Notes: generated from the letters alone by a model not told the origin. 64,000 nt of DNA from Sphingomonas sp. NFR15 (GCF_900103265.1 NZ_FMWX01000001.1:997753-1061752); one strand, 5' to 3'. Shown: positions 1 through 9,810, numbered from the stretch's first letter. Made by a program: numbers and translations.

Positions 1-4
1 AACG

Positions 5-1036
5 TCACGCCTTTTCGAAGTCGATCACGATCCGTCCTTCGATCTCGCCGCGCGTCATCCGCCCGAAGACCTGATTGATATTCTCGAGCGTGTCGGTGGC
101 GACGGTCGCATGGACTTTGCCGTCACCAGCGAAATCAAGCGCCTCCTGAAGATCAAGCCGCGTGCCGACGATCGACCCGCGCACGGTGATGCCGTTGAGC
201 ACGGTATCGAAGATCGACAGCGGGAAATCGCCGGGCGGCAGGCCGTTGAGCGCGACCGTACCGCCACGCCGCACCATCCCCATCGCCTGCGCGAACGCGA
301 TCGGCGAGACCGCCGTCACCAGCACGCCCTGCGCGCCGCCGATCGCCTTCTTGATGAACGCGGCGGGATCGGTGTTGCGCGCGTTGACGGTGAGCGCCGC
401 GCCCAGCTCCGTCGCGAGCTTCAGCTTGGCGTCGTCGATATCGACCGCGACGACGTTCAGCCCCATCGCCTTGGCATATTGCACCGCCATGTGGCCCAGA
501 CCGCCGATGCCCGAGATCGCCACCCAGTCGCCCGGCTTGGTGTCGGTGACCTTGAGGCCCTTATAGACCGTCACGCCCGCGCACAGCACCGGCGCGATCT
601 CGACGAAACCGACGTTGGCGGGCAGATGGCCGACGTAATTGGGATCGGCGATGACATATTCGGCGAAGCTGCCGTTCACCGAATAGCCGGTGTTCTGCTG
701 CGCCTCGCACAAGGTCTCCCATCCGCCGAGGCAATGCACGCAGTGCCCGCAGGCGGTGTAGAGCCAGGGCACGCCGACCCGGTCGCCCTCCTTCACATGG
801 CCGACCCCCGCGCCGACCGCGACGACATGGCCGACGCCCTCATGGCCGGGGATGAACGGCGGTTTGGGCTTGACCGGCCAGTCGCCTTGCGCGGCGTGGA
901 GATCGGTGTGGCACACGCCGGTCGCCGCGATCTTGACGAGGATCTGCCCCGGCCCCGGCATCCGCACCGCCACTTCCTCGATAACGAGCGGCTTGCCGAA
1001 GTCGCGGACCACCGCCGCTTTCATTGTCTTTTCCAT
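5..1036 (-). CDS. adhP: zinc-dependent alcohol dehydrogenase, AdhP type
   Basis: A 343-residue medium-chain dehydrogenase that should oxidise primary alcohols to aldehydes with NAD+ in the cytoplasm. Catalytic zinc ligands are visible at Cys42, His65-Glu66 and Cys152; the structural zinc site is Cys96, Cys99, Cys102 and Cys110; the nucleotide fold carries GIGGLG near residues 176-181. Length is normal for the AdhP/AdhA group (about 340). The first ATG is used; a second ATG four codons in (Met-Lys-Ala-Ala) is an alternative start. It is transcribed away from the L,D-transpeptidase gene, with about 250 bp between them and no obvious operon partner inside the window. Family assignment is firm; the physiological substrate is inferred. 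Confidence 0.93.
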   Translation of the reverse strand: MEKTMKAAVVRDFGKPLVIEEVAVRMPGPGQILVKIAATGVCHTDLHAAQGDWPVKPKPPFIPGHEGVGHVVAVGAGVGHVKEGDRVGVPWLYTACGHCVHCLGGWETLCEAQQNTGYSVNGSFAEYVIADPNYVGHLPANVGFVEIAPVLCAGVTVYKGLKVTDTKPGDWVAISGIGGLGHMAVQYAKAMGLNVVAVDIDDAKLKLATELGAALTVNARNTDPAAFIKKAIGGAQGVLVTAVSPIAFAQAMGMVRRGGTVALNGLPPGDFPLSIFDTVLNGITVRGSIVGTRLDLQEALDFAGDGKVHATVATDTLENINQVFGRMTRGEIEGRIVIDFEKA

Positions 1037-1286
1037 TGATGTCTATCCTCGTTCAGAACGGCGCGTCGATGCAGTCGCATACGCCCATCGCGTCGAGCGC
1101 CCCGGATCGGGCCGGCCACGGGCAGCTTTGTTCGCACGGCGACGACGGCCCAATACGGATTGCTACGTAGTCGCGCCCGCACCCGGTTCACCCGGAAGAC
1201 CGGGCGCCGGACCGGCTTGGGCTTGCGGCGCCCGCACCGTAGAAACCCGTATAGGCACCCCGCGCCCCACCGCTGATGAGCGTGCG

Positions 1287-2441
1287 ATGACACGCGCCGT
1301 CCTGCTCTGCTGCTTCCTGTCGCTGGTGTCGGCCGCCCCCGCGCCCGATGTCGTCCAGCCGCACTGGACGCGGCCCCAGGCCGCCCGGCTCGTCGAATGG
1401 CTCGACGCGGCCGCCGATGACGCGCTGGAACCCGTCACGGCGCAGGCGCGCATCGTGCGGGCCGCGCTTGATACGAACGATCAAGCCGCTCTCGACGCCG
1501 CCGCGACGGAGGCGGCGACGCGGCTGCTCGAAGCCCATCGGCATGGCTGTTGCGGGGCCGCGCTTCGCAGCGGCTGGCATATCGCCGACACGTCCGACCG
1601 AACCGACGCCGCGACGCGCGTCGGACAGGCGGTGGCGGCCGACCGGATCGACGCGCTGTTCGCATCCGCGCGGCCCTCGCACCCCTATTACCTGGCGCTC
1701 CGCGCGGCCTATCACGCGGAAAGCGATCCGGCCCGCCGCGCCACGCTCGCCGCCAATCTGGACCGGTGGCGCTGGATGCCGCGCGCGCTCGGCACCCGCT
1801 ACCTTCTGGTCAACACCGCCGCCTTCGAGGCGACGTTGTGGGAGGACGGGAAGATGACCGGGCGTTGGCGCGTGGTGGCGGGAAAGACGGCGTCGCCGAC
1901 CCCCGTGTTCGCCGCGACGGTCACGGGCGTGATCCTCAATCCGTGGTGGGAGATTCCGCCCTCGATCGCGCGCGAGGGCATCGCCGCGCTACTGCGGACC
2001 CATCCCGCGCAAGCCGCCGCGCAGGGCTATGTCCTGCAAGCGGGCCGCTATCGACAGCGCCCCGGCGCGAACAACGCGCTCGGCCGGATGAAGCTGGTCA
2101 TGCCGAATGGGTACAGCGTCTATCTGCACGACACCCCCGAACAGAAACTCTTCGCCGAGGACGTGCGGGCCTATAGCCACGGGTGCGTCCGGGTCGGCGA
2201 TGCGCTCGGCCTCGTCGCCGCACTGCTGTCGAAACAACCCGGCTGGACGCGCGGAGATGTCGACGCGGCCGTCGCCACCGGACGGACGCGCACGGTCGCG
2301 CTGGCCGCGCCGGTCCCGATCTACATCGCCTATTTCACCGCCGAACCCGATGACAAAGGTGACATACGGTACATCGCTGATATCTATCACCGCGATACCG
2401 GCGCAAAGCTGCGGGGGGACCAGGGCCAATGCGCGCGCTGA
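1287..2441 (+). CDS. L,D-transpeptidase, YcbB/LdtD-like
   Basis: Exported peptidoglycan cross-linking enzyme of about 384 residues. The reading frame is open much further upstream, but the ATG used here gives a clean signal peptide (hydrophobic LLCCFLSLVSAAPA), and the upstream extension is arginine-rich and overlaps the adh promoter region. The C-terminal YkuD domain carries YSHGCVRV with the catalytic Cys at about residue 300, and the NxWWEIPPSI segment is typical of YcbB-type Ldts, which form 3-3 cross-links. It is shorter than E. coli YcbB (about 615), so it probably lacks part of the N-terminal region. The next gene starts 52 bp downstream on the same strand. Confidence 0.88.
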   Translation: MTRAVLLCCFLSLVSAAPAPDVVQPHWTRPQAARLVEWLDAAADDALEPVTAQARIVRAALDTNDQAALDAAATEAATRLLEAHRHGCCGAALRSGWHIADTSDRTDAATRVGQAVAADRIDALFASARPSHPYYLALRAAYHAESDPARRATLAANLDRWRWMPRALGTRYLLVNTAAFEATLWEDGKMTGRWRVVAGKTASPTPVFAATVTGVILNPWWEIPPSIAREGIAALLRTHPAQAAAQGYVLQAGRYRQRPGANNALGRMKLVMPNGYSVYLHDTPEQKLFAEDVRAYSHGCVRVGDALGLVAALLSKQPGWTRGDVDAAVATGRTRTVALAAPVPIYIAYFTAEPDDKGDIRYIADIYHRDTGAKLRGDQGQCAR

Positions 2442-2493
2442 TCGCCCGCGCGCCCACAGCGCGAGCCATCGGCATGCCGGAAAGGGAGCGGCG

Positions 2494-3195
2494 ATGACCA
2501 GGTTGCGTGTGCATCGTGAACATCACCTCGTCTCCCGGATCGGCTGGCTGCGCGCCGCCGTGCTCGGCGCCAATGATGGGATCGTCTCGACCGCGAGCCT
2601 GATCATCGGCGTCGCCGCCGCTGCCGCCCGGCCGGCGGACATATTGGTCGCGGGCGCGGCCGGACTGGTCGCCGGCGCGATGTCGATGGCGGCGGGCGAA
2701 TATGTCTCGGTCAGCTCGCAATCGGACACCGAACAGGCCGATCTCGCGCGCGAGCGCAGCGAACTCGCCGGGGACACCGCCGCCGAGGTCAACGAACTGG
2801 CCGGCATCTATGTCGAACGCGGCGTCGATCCGGCGACCGCGCAGATCGTCGCGCGGCAATTGATGGCGAAGGACGCGCTCGCCGCGCACGCCCGCGACGA
2901 ACTGGGTATCTCGCGGATCACGACCGCGCGGCCGATCCAGGCGGCGTTCACGTCCGCCGCCACCTTCACCACCGGCGCCGCGCTGCCGCTCGCGATCGTG
3001 TTCGTGGCGCCCGCGCGGTGGCTGGCGCCGAGCGAGGCGGTCGGCTCGCTGCTGTTCCTCGCGCTGCTCGGCGGCATCGGCGCGCGCGCGGGCGGCGCGC
3101 CGGTCTGGACCGCGACGCTGCGCGTGACCTTCTGGGGCGCGCTCGCGATGGCGCTGACCGCCGGGATCGGGCTGGCGGTCGGCACGGCGGTATGA
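2494..3195 (+). CDS. VIT1/CCC1 family membrane protein (putative Fe/Mn transporter)
   Basis: A 233-residue integral membrane protein of the VIT (Nodulin-21/CCC1) family, whose characterised members move Fe2+ or Mn2+. The N-terminal signature GANDGIVSTASLIIGV is seen at about residues 26-41, followed by GAMSMAAGEYVSV, a cytoplasmic acidic segment and two or three C-terminal membrane spans. There is no N-terminal ferritin-like domain. The ATG is preceded by a good Shine-Dalgarno (aaagggag, 5 nt away); the longer open frame upstream overlaps the transpeptidase and is rejected. The stop overlaps the start of the P-type ATPase (ATGA), so the two are translationally coupled. The metal is inferred from family only. 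Confidence 0.87.
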   Translation: MTRLRVHREHHLVSRIGWLRAAVLGANDGIVSTASLIIGVAAAAARPADILVAGAAGLVAGAMSMAAGEYVSVSSQSDTEQADLARERSELAGDTAAEVNELAGIYVERGVDPATAQIVARQLMAKDALAAHARDELGISRITTARPIQAAFTSAATFTTGAALPLAIVFVAPARWLAPSEAVGSLLFLALLGGIGARAGGAPVWTATLRVTFWGALAMALTAGIGLAVGTAV

Positions 3196-5762
3196 CCGCC
3201 GCCGCGCACCGCCACGTGGGCCTGACGGCGGCGGCGGCGGCGGAGCGGCTTACCGCCGAAGGCCCGAACGCCCTGGCGCAGGCGGGCCGGCGCTCGACCG
3301 TGGCAATCGTGCTCGACGTGCTGCGCGAGCCGATGCTCGCGTTGCTGCTGGCGGGCGGCGGCGCCTATCTGCTGCTCGGCGATCTGGCCGAGGCGTTGAT
3401 CCTGCTCGCCTTCGCGACCTTCTCGGTCGTCGTCACCGTCGTCCAGGAAGCGCGCACCGAACATGTTCTGGAGGCGCTCCGCGATCTCTCGGCGCCGCGC
3501 GCGCTGGTGATCCGCGACGGCGCGCGCATGCGCATCGCCGGGCGGGAGGTCGTCCGGGACGATCTGATGGTGCTGGAACAAGGCGACCGGGTGGCCGCCG
3601 ATGCCGTGCTGGTGGAGGCGGCGGATCTCCAGACCGACGAATCGCTGCTCACCGGCGAATCGCTGCCGGTCGGCAAGACGGTCGCCGCCGAAGGTCTCGC
3701 GCCCGATACCCGCCGGCCCGGCGGCGAGGGCCAGCCCTTCGTCTATTCCGGCTCGCTCGTCACGCGCGGCACCGGCATCGCCCGCGTCATCGCGACCGGG
3801 CCGCGTAGCGAAATCGGTAGGATCGGCCAGGCGCTCGCCACGCTCGACACCGAAGCGCCGCGTCTGCGCCGCGAAACGACGCGGATCGTCACCTGGTGCG
3901 CGGCGGGCGGCGCCACGGTCGCGCTGCTCGTCGTGCTGCTCACGGGCTTCTTGCGCGGCGGCTGGGTCGAGGCGATCCTCGCCGGCATCGCGATCGGCAT
4001 GTCGATGCTGCCCGAGGAGTTTCCGGTCGTCCTCACCGTCTTCCTCGCGATGGGCGCGTGGCGGATCGGCAAGGTCGGCGTGCTCACGCGCCGCGCGGCG
4101 GCGATCGAGACGCTCGGCTCGGCGACGGTGCTGTGCACTGACAAGACCGGCACGCTGACCGAGAACCGCATGTCGGTCGCCGAACTCTGGCTCCCGTCGG
4201 GCGAGACGCTCGCGCTCGGGCCGGGCGTGACCGTCCCCGAGGCCTATCGCGGCCTTATCGAAACCGCCGCGCTCGCCAGCGCGGTCGAGCCGACCGACCC
4301 GATGGAGATCGCGCTGCACGCCGCGCGCGGTGCCGCGCCGCAACCGGGGGCGTCGCGGGGCGCGCTGGTCCACAGCTATGCACTGCGCCCCGAACTGCTC
4401 GCGGTGTCGAACATCTGGGATGACGGCGCGGCTCTCGTCCTTGCCGCCAAGGGCGCGCCCGAGGCGATCGCCGCGCTGTGCCACCTGCCGCCGGAACCGT
4501 TCGCCGAAATGACCGCCGCGATCGAGGCGATGGCGGTGCGCGGCATCCGCGTCCTCGCCGTCGCCACGGCGGCCCCGCGCGACCGCGACTGGCACGAGAC
4601 GCAACACGGCTATGACTATGACCTGTGCGGCCTCGTCGGGCTGGCCGATCCGCTCCGCGCGAGCGTGCCGGGCGCGGTCGCCGAATGTCGCGGCGCCGGC
4701 ATCCGGGTCGTGATGATCACCGGCGATTACGCCGCCACCGCGCGATCGATCGCCGATCAGGCCGGGCTCGCCGCAGGGGATGTGCTGACCGGCGCCGAAC
4801 TCGCCGCGCTGGACGACGCCCGGCTCGCCGAGCGGCTGAAGCGCGTCACCGTCTTCGCGCGCATCATGCCCGAACAGAAGTTGCGCATCGTGCAGGCGTT
4901 CAAGGCCGACGGCGAGATCGTCGCGATGACCGGAGACGGCGTCAACGACGCGCCCTCGCTCAAGGCCGCGCACATCGGCATCGCGATGGGCAGGCGCGGC
5001 ACCGATGTCGCGCGCGAGGCGTCGTCGATCGTGCTGATCGAGGATGATTTCGGGGCGATCGTGCAGGCGGTTCGGCTCGGGCGGCGGATCTACGACAATA
5101 TCCGCAAGGCGATGTCCTTCATTTTCGCGGTCCATGTGCCGATCGCGGGGCTGGCGCTGCTGCCGCTGGTGTTCGGGCTGCCGGTGTTGTTCGGCCCGAT
5201 CCATATCGCCCTGCTGGAAATGGTGATCGACCCGGTCTGCGCGCTGGTGTTCGAGGCCGAAAGCGGCGAAGACGACATCATGCGACGCCGTCCCCGCGAT
5301 CCATCCGAAACCTTGTTCTCCGTGGCGATGGTCGTGTGGAGCGTGTTCCAGGGGTGCGCCGCCTTCGCGACGCTGGCATTGGTCTTCGTGGTCGAGCGAT
5401 CGACCGGCATGTCCGACACCGAACTGCGCGCGCTGATGTTCTTTGCGCTGGTCGCGGAGATCATCGCGCTGATACTGATCAACCGGGCGTTCGGCAGCTC
5501 GATCGGCCAAGCGGTCGCGCGCGCCAACGCGGCGCTCCGCTATGTGCTCGGCGCCATCGCGAGCGTGACCGTGCTGATCCTGTTCGTGCCGCAGTCGCAA
5601 GCGCTGCTGAAATTCGGGTCGATCCGCTGGAGCGACATGGCGCTCGCGCTCGCGCTGGGCATGGTCCTGCTGATCCTGCTCGAAGCGTGCAAGCCGCTCG
5701 TCCGGCACCTGCTCGCCCGCCTCGTGCCGGCTGGCACGCGCGGATTGGCCGCAACGGCATGA
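3192..5762 (+). CDS. cation-transporting P-type ATPase
   Basis: An 856-residue P-type ATPase. The actuator domain has LLTGESLPVGK, the phosphorylation motif DKTGTLTENRM has its Asp at about residue 317, and the hinge motif MTGDGVNDAPS lies near residue 580. No N-terminal heavy-metal-binding (CxxC) domain is present, and the M4 motif is PEEFP rather than CPC, so it is a P2-like (Ca2+/monovalent type) pump and not a Cu/Zn P1B pump. M6 reads EMVIDPVCAL, which differs from classical SERCA and Na,K pumps, so the ion cannot be named. It overlaps the VIT gene by 4 bp and the AI-2E permease gene by 4 bp, so all three are likely one transcript. Confidence 0.9.
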   Translation: MTAAAHRHVGLTAAAAAERLTAEGPNALAQAGRRSTVAIVLDVLREPMLALLLAGGGAYLLLGDLAEALILLAFATFSVVVTVVQEARTEHVLEALRDLSAPRALVIRDGARMRIAGREVVRDDLMVLEQGDRVAADAVLVEAADLQTDESLLTGESLPVGKTVAAEGLAPDTRRPGGEGQPFVYSGSLVTRGTGIARVIATGPRSEIGRIGQALATLDTEAPRLRRETTRIVTWCAAGGATVALLVVLLTGFLRGGWVEAILAGIAIGMSMLPEEFPVVLTVFLAMGAWRIGKVGVLTRRAAAIETLGSATVLCTDKTGTLTENRMSVAELWLPSGETLALGPGVTVPEAYRGLIETAALASAVEPTDPMEIALHAARGAAPQPGASRGALVHSYALRPELLAVSNIWDDGAALVLAAKGAPEAIAALCHLPPEPFAEMTAAIEAMAVRGIRVLAVATAAPRDRDWHETQHGYDYDLCGLVGLADPLRASVPGAVAECRGAGIRVVMITGDYAATARSIADQAGLAAGDVLTGAELAALDDARLAERLKRVTVFARIMPEQKLRIVQAFKADGEIVAMTGDGVNDAPSLKAAHIGIAMGRRGTDVAREASSIVLIEDDFGAIVQAVRLGRRIYDNIRKAMSFIFAVHVPIAGLALLPLVFGLPVLFGPIHIALLEMVIDPVCALVFEAESGEDDIMRRRPRDPSETLFSVAMVVWSVFQGCAAFATLALVFVVERSTGMSDTELRALMFFALVAEIIALILINRAFGSSIGQAVARANAALRYVLGAIASVTVLILFVPQSQALLKFGSIRWSDMALALALGMVLLILLEACKPLVRHLLARLVPAGTRGLAATA

Positions 5763-6853
5763 TGGAGCATCCCGGCCAAAAGACGCCGGCGGGAGTCTTC
5801 CTGCTGGCGCTGGTCGCTGCCGCCACCGTGGCGTTCGTGTGGCTGATCGCGCCTTTCGCGGGCGCGATCCTGTGGGCGGTGATCGCGGCGGTGCTGTTCG
5901 AGCCGCTCAACGCGCGCGTGCTCGGCATGATGCCGCGGCGCCGCAGCGGCGCCGCGCTGATAACCTTGCTCATCATCGTCGTGGTCGTCGTGGTTCCCGC
6001 GATGCTGCTCGCCGGCGCGCTGCTGCGCGAGGCGACGGCCTTCTACGCGCGTGTGCATGCCGGGGAGATCGACATCGGACGGCTGTTCGTCGAGGCGCAG
6101 GCGCATCTGCCGGGCTGGCTGAGAGGTTGGCTGCGGGACATCGGCCTCGGCGACGTGGACGGGCTGCGCACCAAACTCGCCCAGGGGGTCGCGAGCAGCT
6201 TTCGCACCGTGGCCGCGCAGGTGCTGAGCATCGGCCAGGGCACGTTCGGGTTCTTCGTCGCGCTGGGGGTGATGCTTTACCTGACCTTCTTCCTGCTGCG
6301 CGACGGCCATGCGATCGCGGCGCGGATCGAACGCGCGATCCCGCTCACCGACGGCCAGCGCGCCGTGCTGATCGGCAAGTTCGTCGCCGTGATCCGCGCG
6401 ACCATCAAGGGCAGCCTGATCGTCGCCATCCTGCAGGGCGCGACCGGCGGACTCGTGTTCTGGGCGTTGGGGCTGCCCGGCGCCTTGCTGTGGGGCGTCG
6501 CGATGGGCGTGTTCTCGTTGTTCCCGGCGATCGGGACCGGCATCGTCTGGGTGCCGGTCGCCATCTATCTGTTCGCCACCGGCGCGATCTGGCAGGGGAT
6601 CGCGCTCGCTGGCTGCGGCTTCTTCATCATCAGCAGCGTCGACAACGTCGTCCGCCCGATCCTGGTCGGGCGCGATGCGCGCATGCCCGATTATGTCGTC
6701 CTGATCGCCACGCTGGGCGGGTTCGAGCTGATGGGGTTCAACGGCTTCGTGGTCGGGCCGGTCATCGCGGCGCTGTTCATGGCGGTGTGGGACATTTTCA
6801 TCAGCGCCCGCCCCGCCCCCGACCCGGTCGTCGAACCGCCGCCGGGGGCGTGA
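5759..6853 (+). CDS. AI-2E family transporter (PerM/YdiK-like)
   Basis: A 364-residue polytopic membrane protein of the AI-2E/UPF0118 family (PF01594), which includes the E. coli proteins PerM, TqsA and YdiK. Two N-terminal spans are followed by a soluble helical segment and then five or so further spans, with the conserved late region (VDNVVRPILVG, then LGGFELMGFNGFVVGPV). Two tandem ATG codons straddle the P-type ATPase stop (ATGATG), so the start is coupled to the pump gene; either ATG is possible. The transported substrate of most family members is unknown and the family name should not be read as function. Confidence 0.88.
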   Translation: MMEHPGQKTPAGVFLLALVAAATVAFVWLIAPFAGAILWAVIAAVLFEPLNARVLGMMPRRRSGAALITLLIIVVVVVVPAMLLAGALLREATAFYARVHAGEIDIGRLFVEAQAHLPGWLRGWLRDIGLGDVDGLRTKLAQGVASSFRTVAAQVLSIGQGTFGFFVALGVMLYLTFFLLRDGHAIAARIERAIPLTDGQRAVLIGKFVAVIRATIKGSLIVAILQGATGGLVFWALGLPGALLWGVAMGVFSLFPAIGTGIVWVPVAIYLFATGAIWQGIALAGCGFFIISSVDNVVRPILVGRDARMPDYVVLIATLGGFELMGFNGFVVGPVIAALFMAVWDIFISARPAPDPVVEPPPGA

Positions 6854-6880
6854 CGCCCCCGCCGTCCGGCCGCTTTCGCG

Positions 6881-7843
6881 TCAGCCGGCGGGCTTCATCC
6901 AGTCATGCATCGTCATCCAGCGCGCGAATTCGTCGAACCAGCCGGTGCTGGTCGTCTTCTTCGGGTACATGCCGAAGCCGTGTCCGCCCTGTTCGAAGAA
7001 GTGGAACTCGACCGGGCGCTTGGCCGCGCGCCAGCTCTCGATCAGCCCGAAATTGCCGTTGCCGAACAGCGGATCGTCTGCGGCGAGCGCGACGAACAGC
7101 GGCGGCGCGTCGGCGGGCACCGTCACCGCCGCGAGCGAACCATAAACGTTGCCGACGAAGGCGGGCTTCGCATCGGCCGCGCCGTTGAGGGTGGTCGCCA
7201 TCGTCAGCATCGCGCCCGCCGAAAAGCCGACCATGCCGATCCGCGCCGGATCGACATGCCATTCGGACGCGCGGCCGCGGATCAGCGCGAAGGCGGCGCG
7301 CGCATCGGCGAGCTGCGGGCCGAGATTGGCCATCATCGCCGCCACGTTCGGGCGCGGCGCCCCGCCGGCGGCGCGCTCCTGGAGCGACCGCTGATAGGCG
7401 GCCATGTCGCCGGGGGTCTGGTTGAGCCGGTACTTGAGCACGAAGGCGGCGACGCCACGCGCGGCGAGCGCGCGGGCGACATCCCACCCCTCGTTCTGCA
7501 TCGACAGCGTGGTGAAGCCGCCACCGGGCGCGACGATGACGGCGGTGCCGCTCGCCTTGGCGGGGTCCGGCAGGAAGGGCGTGAGCGTCGCCACCGTCAC
7601 GTTGCGCGCGAAGACACTGTTATACTGGCTGTGCCAGGATTCCTTGGCGGTCGCGCCGGGCAGCGGCCCGGTGCCGAGTTCGATCGCGTCCGGCTGGCTG
7701 GGGACCGCGATCGCCACCATCCGGTCGGCCTGCGCCAGCGCGGGCGAGGCCGCCGCCAGCGCGAGAACCAGCGCCGTCGCCGTCATCCGCACGCCCGACC
7801 GCCGGATCGCGCGAGTCAGTCTTCCCGAATTGGTGTGCCCCAT
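6881..7843 (-). CDS. secreted alpha/beta hydrolase (esterase-like)
   Basis: A 320-residue exported hydrolase. Starting at this ATG gives a signal peptide ending in SPALAQA and an upstream aggggag Shine-Dalgarno. The oxyanion loop is VAPGGGF, the nucleophile elbow is GFSAG, an acid is seen in AADDPLF and the catalytic His in GGHGFGM, so the Ser-Asp-His triad appears complete. This arrangement resembles acetyl-xylan esterase/BD-FAE-like and other dienelactone-hydrolase-like proteins. It faces the AI-2E gene tail to tail with about 27 bp between. The open frame continues upstream to 8125 but that extension is arginine-rich and implausible. Substrate is unknown. Confidence 0.86.
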   Translation of the reverse strand: MGHTNSGRLTRAIRRSGVRMTATALVLALAAASPALAQADRMVAIAVPSQPDAIELGTGPLPGATAKESWHSQYNSVFARNVTVATLTPFLPDPAKASGTAVIVAPGGGFTTLSMQNEGWDVARALAARGVAAFVLKYRLNQTPGDMAAYQRSLQERAAGGAPRPNVAAMMANLGPQLADARAAFALIRGRASEWHVDPARIGMVGFSAGAMLTMATTLNGAADAKPAFVGNVYGSLAAVTVPADAPPLFVALAADDPLFGNGNFGLIESWRAAKRPVEFHFFEQGGHGFGMYPKKTTSTGWFDEFARWMTMHDWMKPAG

Positions 7844-8003
7844 TGTCCATCTCCCCTGATTTGTCCGGGTTTTGCGCCACGCGGCGGGCTCAGTCAATCG
7901 CATCGGGCAGTCGCCCGGCTTGACACGCCCCCGCGCCGCTTGCCATCCGCGCGGACCGTTTCGGCGCACGCGCCGGCGCGGCCGAACCGGGAGAAGGACG
8001 CAG

Positions 8004-8339
8004 ATGCTGTTATCGATCCTCGCGCTGGCCGCCGCCACGCCCAACGCCTGCCTCGACCAGACCTCGACCGCCGCGATCGCCGAGTGCTTCACGCGCCAGA
8101 CCGCGCAGGCCGACGCGCGGCTCAACGCCGCCTACAAGGCGGCCCGGGCGCGCATTCCGGCGCGGCAGGCGGCGGCGTTGCAAGCCGCGCAGCGCGCGTG
8201 GATCGCGTACCGCGATGCCAATTGCCACGCCTATGCGCTCGGCGAGGGCACGATCTCCCGGATCGAGGCGGCGCAATGCGCGTTCGACACGACCAGCCGC
8301 CGCGCCGACGAACTGGCGGCGTTCAGCCGCCGGAACTGA
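8004..8339 (+). CDS. LprI-like lysozyme-inhibitor family protein
   Basis: A 111-residue small protein of the LprI/DUF1311 family (PF07007). It begins with a short hydrophobic leader (LLSILALAAATP) that would direct it to the periplasm, followed by the typical Cys-containing helical hairpin: ACLDQTSTAAIAECF, then QRAWIAYRDANC and a last Cys in AAQCAF. The four cysteines are those that form disulfides in the family. A gagaagga Shine-Dalgarno supports the start. The 3' end overlaps the end of the outer-membrane efflux gene on the other strand by 17 bp. Lysozyme inhibition is known only for LprI of Mycobacterium; the role here is inferred. Confidence 0.82.
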   Translation: MLLSILALAAATPNACLDQTSTAAIAECFTRQTAQADARLNAAYKAARARIPARQAAALQAAQRAWIAYRDANCHAYALGEGTISRIEAAQCAFDTTSRRADELAAFSRRN

Positions 8340-9810
8340 CCGGCGCGGAGCCGGCCGGCGCGCCGGCGGGGTCGCTCCAGCCCAGCCCGAGGCTCTTCTG
8401 CACGCCGATATAGGCGTTGGTCAGTTGCGCCTTGGCCTGCGCGACCGCGATCGCCGCCGACAGCCGCTGGCGTTCGATATCGAGCTGGTCGATCAGCGTA
8501 CTGGTGCCCGCCCGATAGCGCTGCGCATTGAGCTGGGCGGATCGCTCCGCCGTCGCCTCGGCCCCACGCAACTGGCCAAGCTGCTGGCGGACGTTGCCGA
8601 ACAGCGACAGGTTGCGCTCGGCGTCCTGAAGCGCCTCCAAGACCGTTTCGCGATATTGCGCCTCGGCCTGGTCGCGCTGCGCCTCGGCGGTGTGGATCGC
8701 GGCGCGGGTGCGGCCGAAATCGAGGAACGACCAGCTCAGCATCGGCGCGACCAGAGACGTCAGCTTGCCCGGATCGAACACATCGCCCGGATTGGTGCCG
8801 CCCAGGCCGAGGATGCCCATGAAGTTGATCTTGGGATACAGCTTGGCGGTCTGCACGCCGATATTGGCGTTGCCCGCCGCGAGCGCGCGCTCCGCCGAAC
8901 GGATATCGGGGCGATGCGCGATCAGCGTCGCCGGGTCGCCGATCGGAACCTGCGCGGGCGGCAGCGGCACCGGCGCGCCCGCGTCGAGCTGCGCGTCGAG
9001 CGCGCCCGGCGTCCGCCCGGTCAACACCGCGAGCTGATCCTTATACTGGTCGATCTGCGCGGCGAGCGGCACGTTCTGCGCGTCGGTGTTCTGGACCTGG
9101 GTCTGCAGGCGCTCGACGTCGAGTTGCGACGCCGTGCCCGCGCGCAGGCGCTGGCGGGTGAGATCGAGCGCCTGGCGCTGGAGCCGGCTCGATTCGGCGT
9201 TGAGCCGCTGGCGTTCCTGCACGTCGCGCAGATTGACATAGGCTTGCGCGACCTGCGCCGACAGGCTGACCTGCGCGTCGGCGAGATCGGCGAAGCGCTG
9301 CGCGACACCCGCGCGCGCCTGTTCGATGCCGCGCCGGCCGCCGCCGAACAGATCGACCTCCCAGGACGCCTGCCCGCCGAGATTGTAGAAATTGAGCGAC
9401 GAGACATCCCCGCCGCCGCTGCTGCCGCCATTGCCGCTGTCGCTCGATCCGACCAGGTTGGTGCCCGGCAGCCCGGCATGCAGATAGGTGGCGTTGGCGC
9501 TGATATTGGGAAGTTCGTTGGCGCGGCGCGAGCTGAGTTGCGCCTGCGCCTCGCGGATGCGCGCCTGCGCGAGATCGATATTTGGGCTGTGCGCCAGCGC
9601 GTCGTCGACGAGCCGGTCGAGCGTCGTGTCGCCGAGCGCCTCCCACCAGCGCGCGAGGCCCGGCGCGGGGACGAACGCCGCGTCCTTCGCGCGCACGAAG
9701 CCGCCGCGCGCCACCGCGTCGGACGCGGCCTTGGGCGGGCCGGCATAGTTCGGGCCGGCCGTACACGCGCCGAGCAACGCCAGCGCGACGAGGGGAGTAT
9801 GTTTCAGCAT
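8323..9810 (-). CDS. NodT/OprM-family outer-membrane efflux lipoprotein
   Basis: A 495-residue outer-membrane factor (TolC-like, RND/NodT lipoprotein subgroup). The lipobox LLGAC places the lipidated Cys at residue 16. Two OEP repeats follow, each with long coiled-coil segments (for example around EAQAQLSS and AEATAERSAQLNAQRY). The ATG overlaps the emrB stop (TGATG), so it is the last gene of the efflux operon, and it should form the outer-membrane channel for EmrAB. A TTG one codon upstream is possible but less likely. The family call is secure; the exported drug or solvent is unknown. Confidence 0.93.
   Translation of the reverse strand: MLKHTPLVALALLGACTAGPNYAGPPKAASDAVARGGFVRAKDAAFVPAPGLARWWEALGDTTLDRLVDDALAHSPNIDLAQARIREAQAQLSSRRANELPNISANATYLHAGLPGTNLVGSSDSGNGGSSGGGDVSSLNFYNLGGQASWEVDLFGGGRRGIEQARAGVAQRFADLADAQVSLSAQVAQAYVNLRDVQERQRLNAESSRLQRQALDLTRQRLRAGTASQLDVERLQTQVQNTDAQNVPLAAQIDQYKDQLAVLTGRTPGALDAQLDAGAPVPLPPAQVPIGDPATLIAHRPDIRSAERALAAGNANIGVQTAKLYPKINFMGILGLGGTNPGDVFDPGKLTSLVAPMLSWSFLDFGRTRAAIHTAEAQRDQAEAQYRETVLEALQDAERNLSLFGNVRQQLGQLRGAEATAERSAQLNAQRYRAGTSTLIDQLDIERQRLSAAIAVAQAKAQLTNAYIGVQKSLGLGWSDPAGAPAGSAPVSSGG

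Noticed and set aside
2808..5708. A 966-residue open frame on the minus strand opposite the P-type ATPase
   Set aside because: It is rich in Arg, His, Asp and Gln with no hydrophobic core, the usual result of reading the antisense of GC-rich coding DNA; the plus strand has full P-ATPase motifs.
6905..8413. A 502-residue plus-strand frame through the esterase region
   Set aside because: It overlaps the esterase and LprI-like genes, is Arg/Ala-rich and has no domain pattern.
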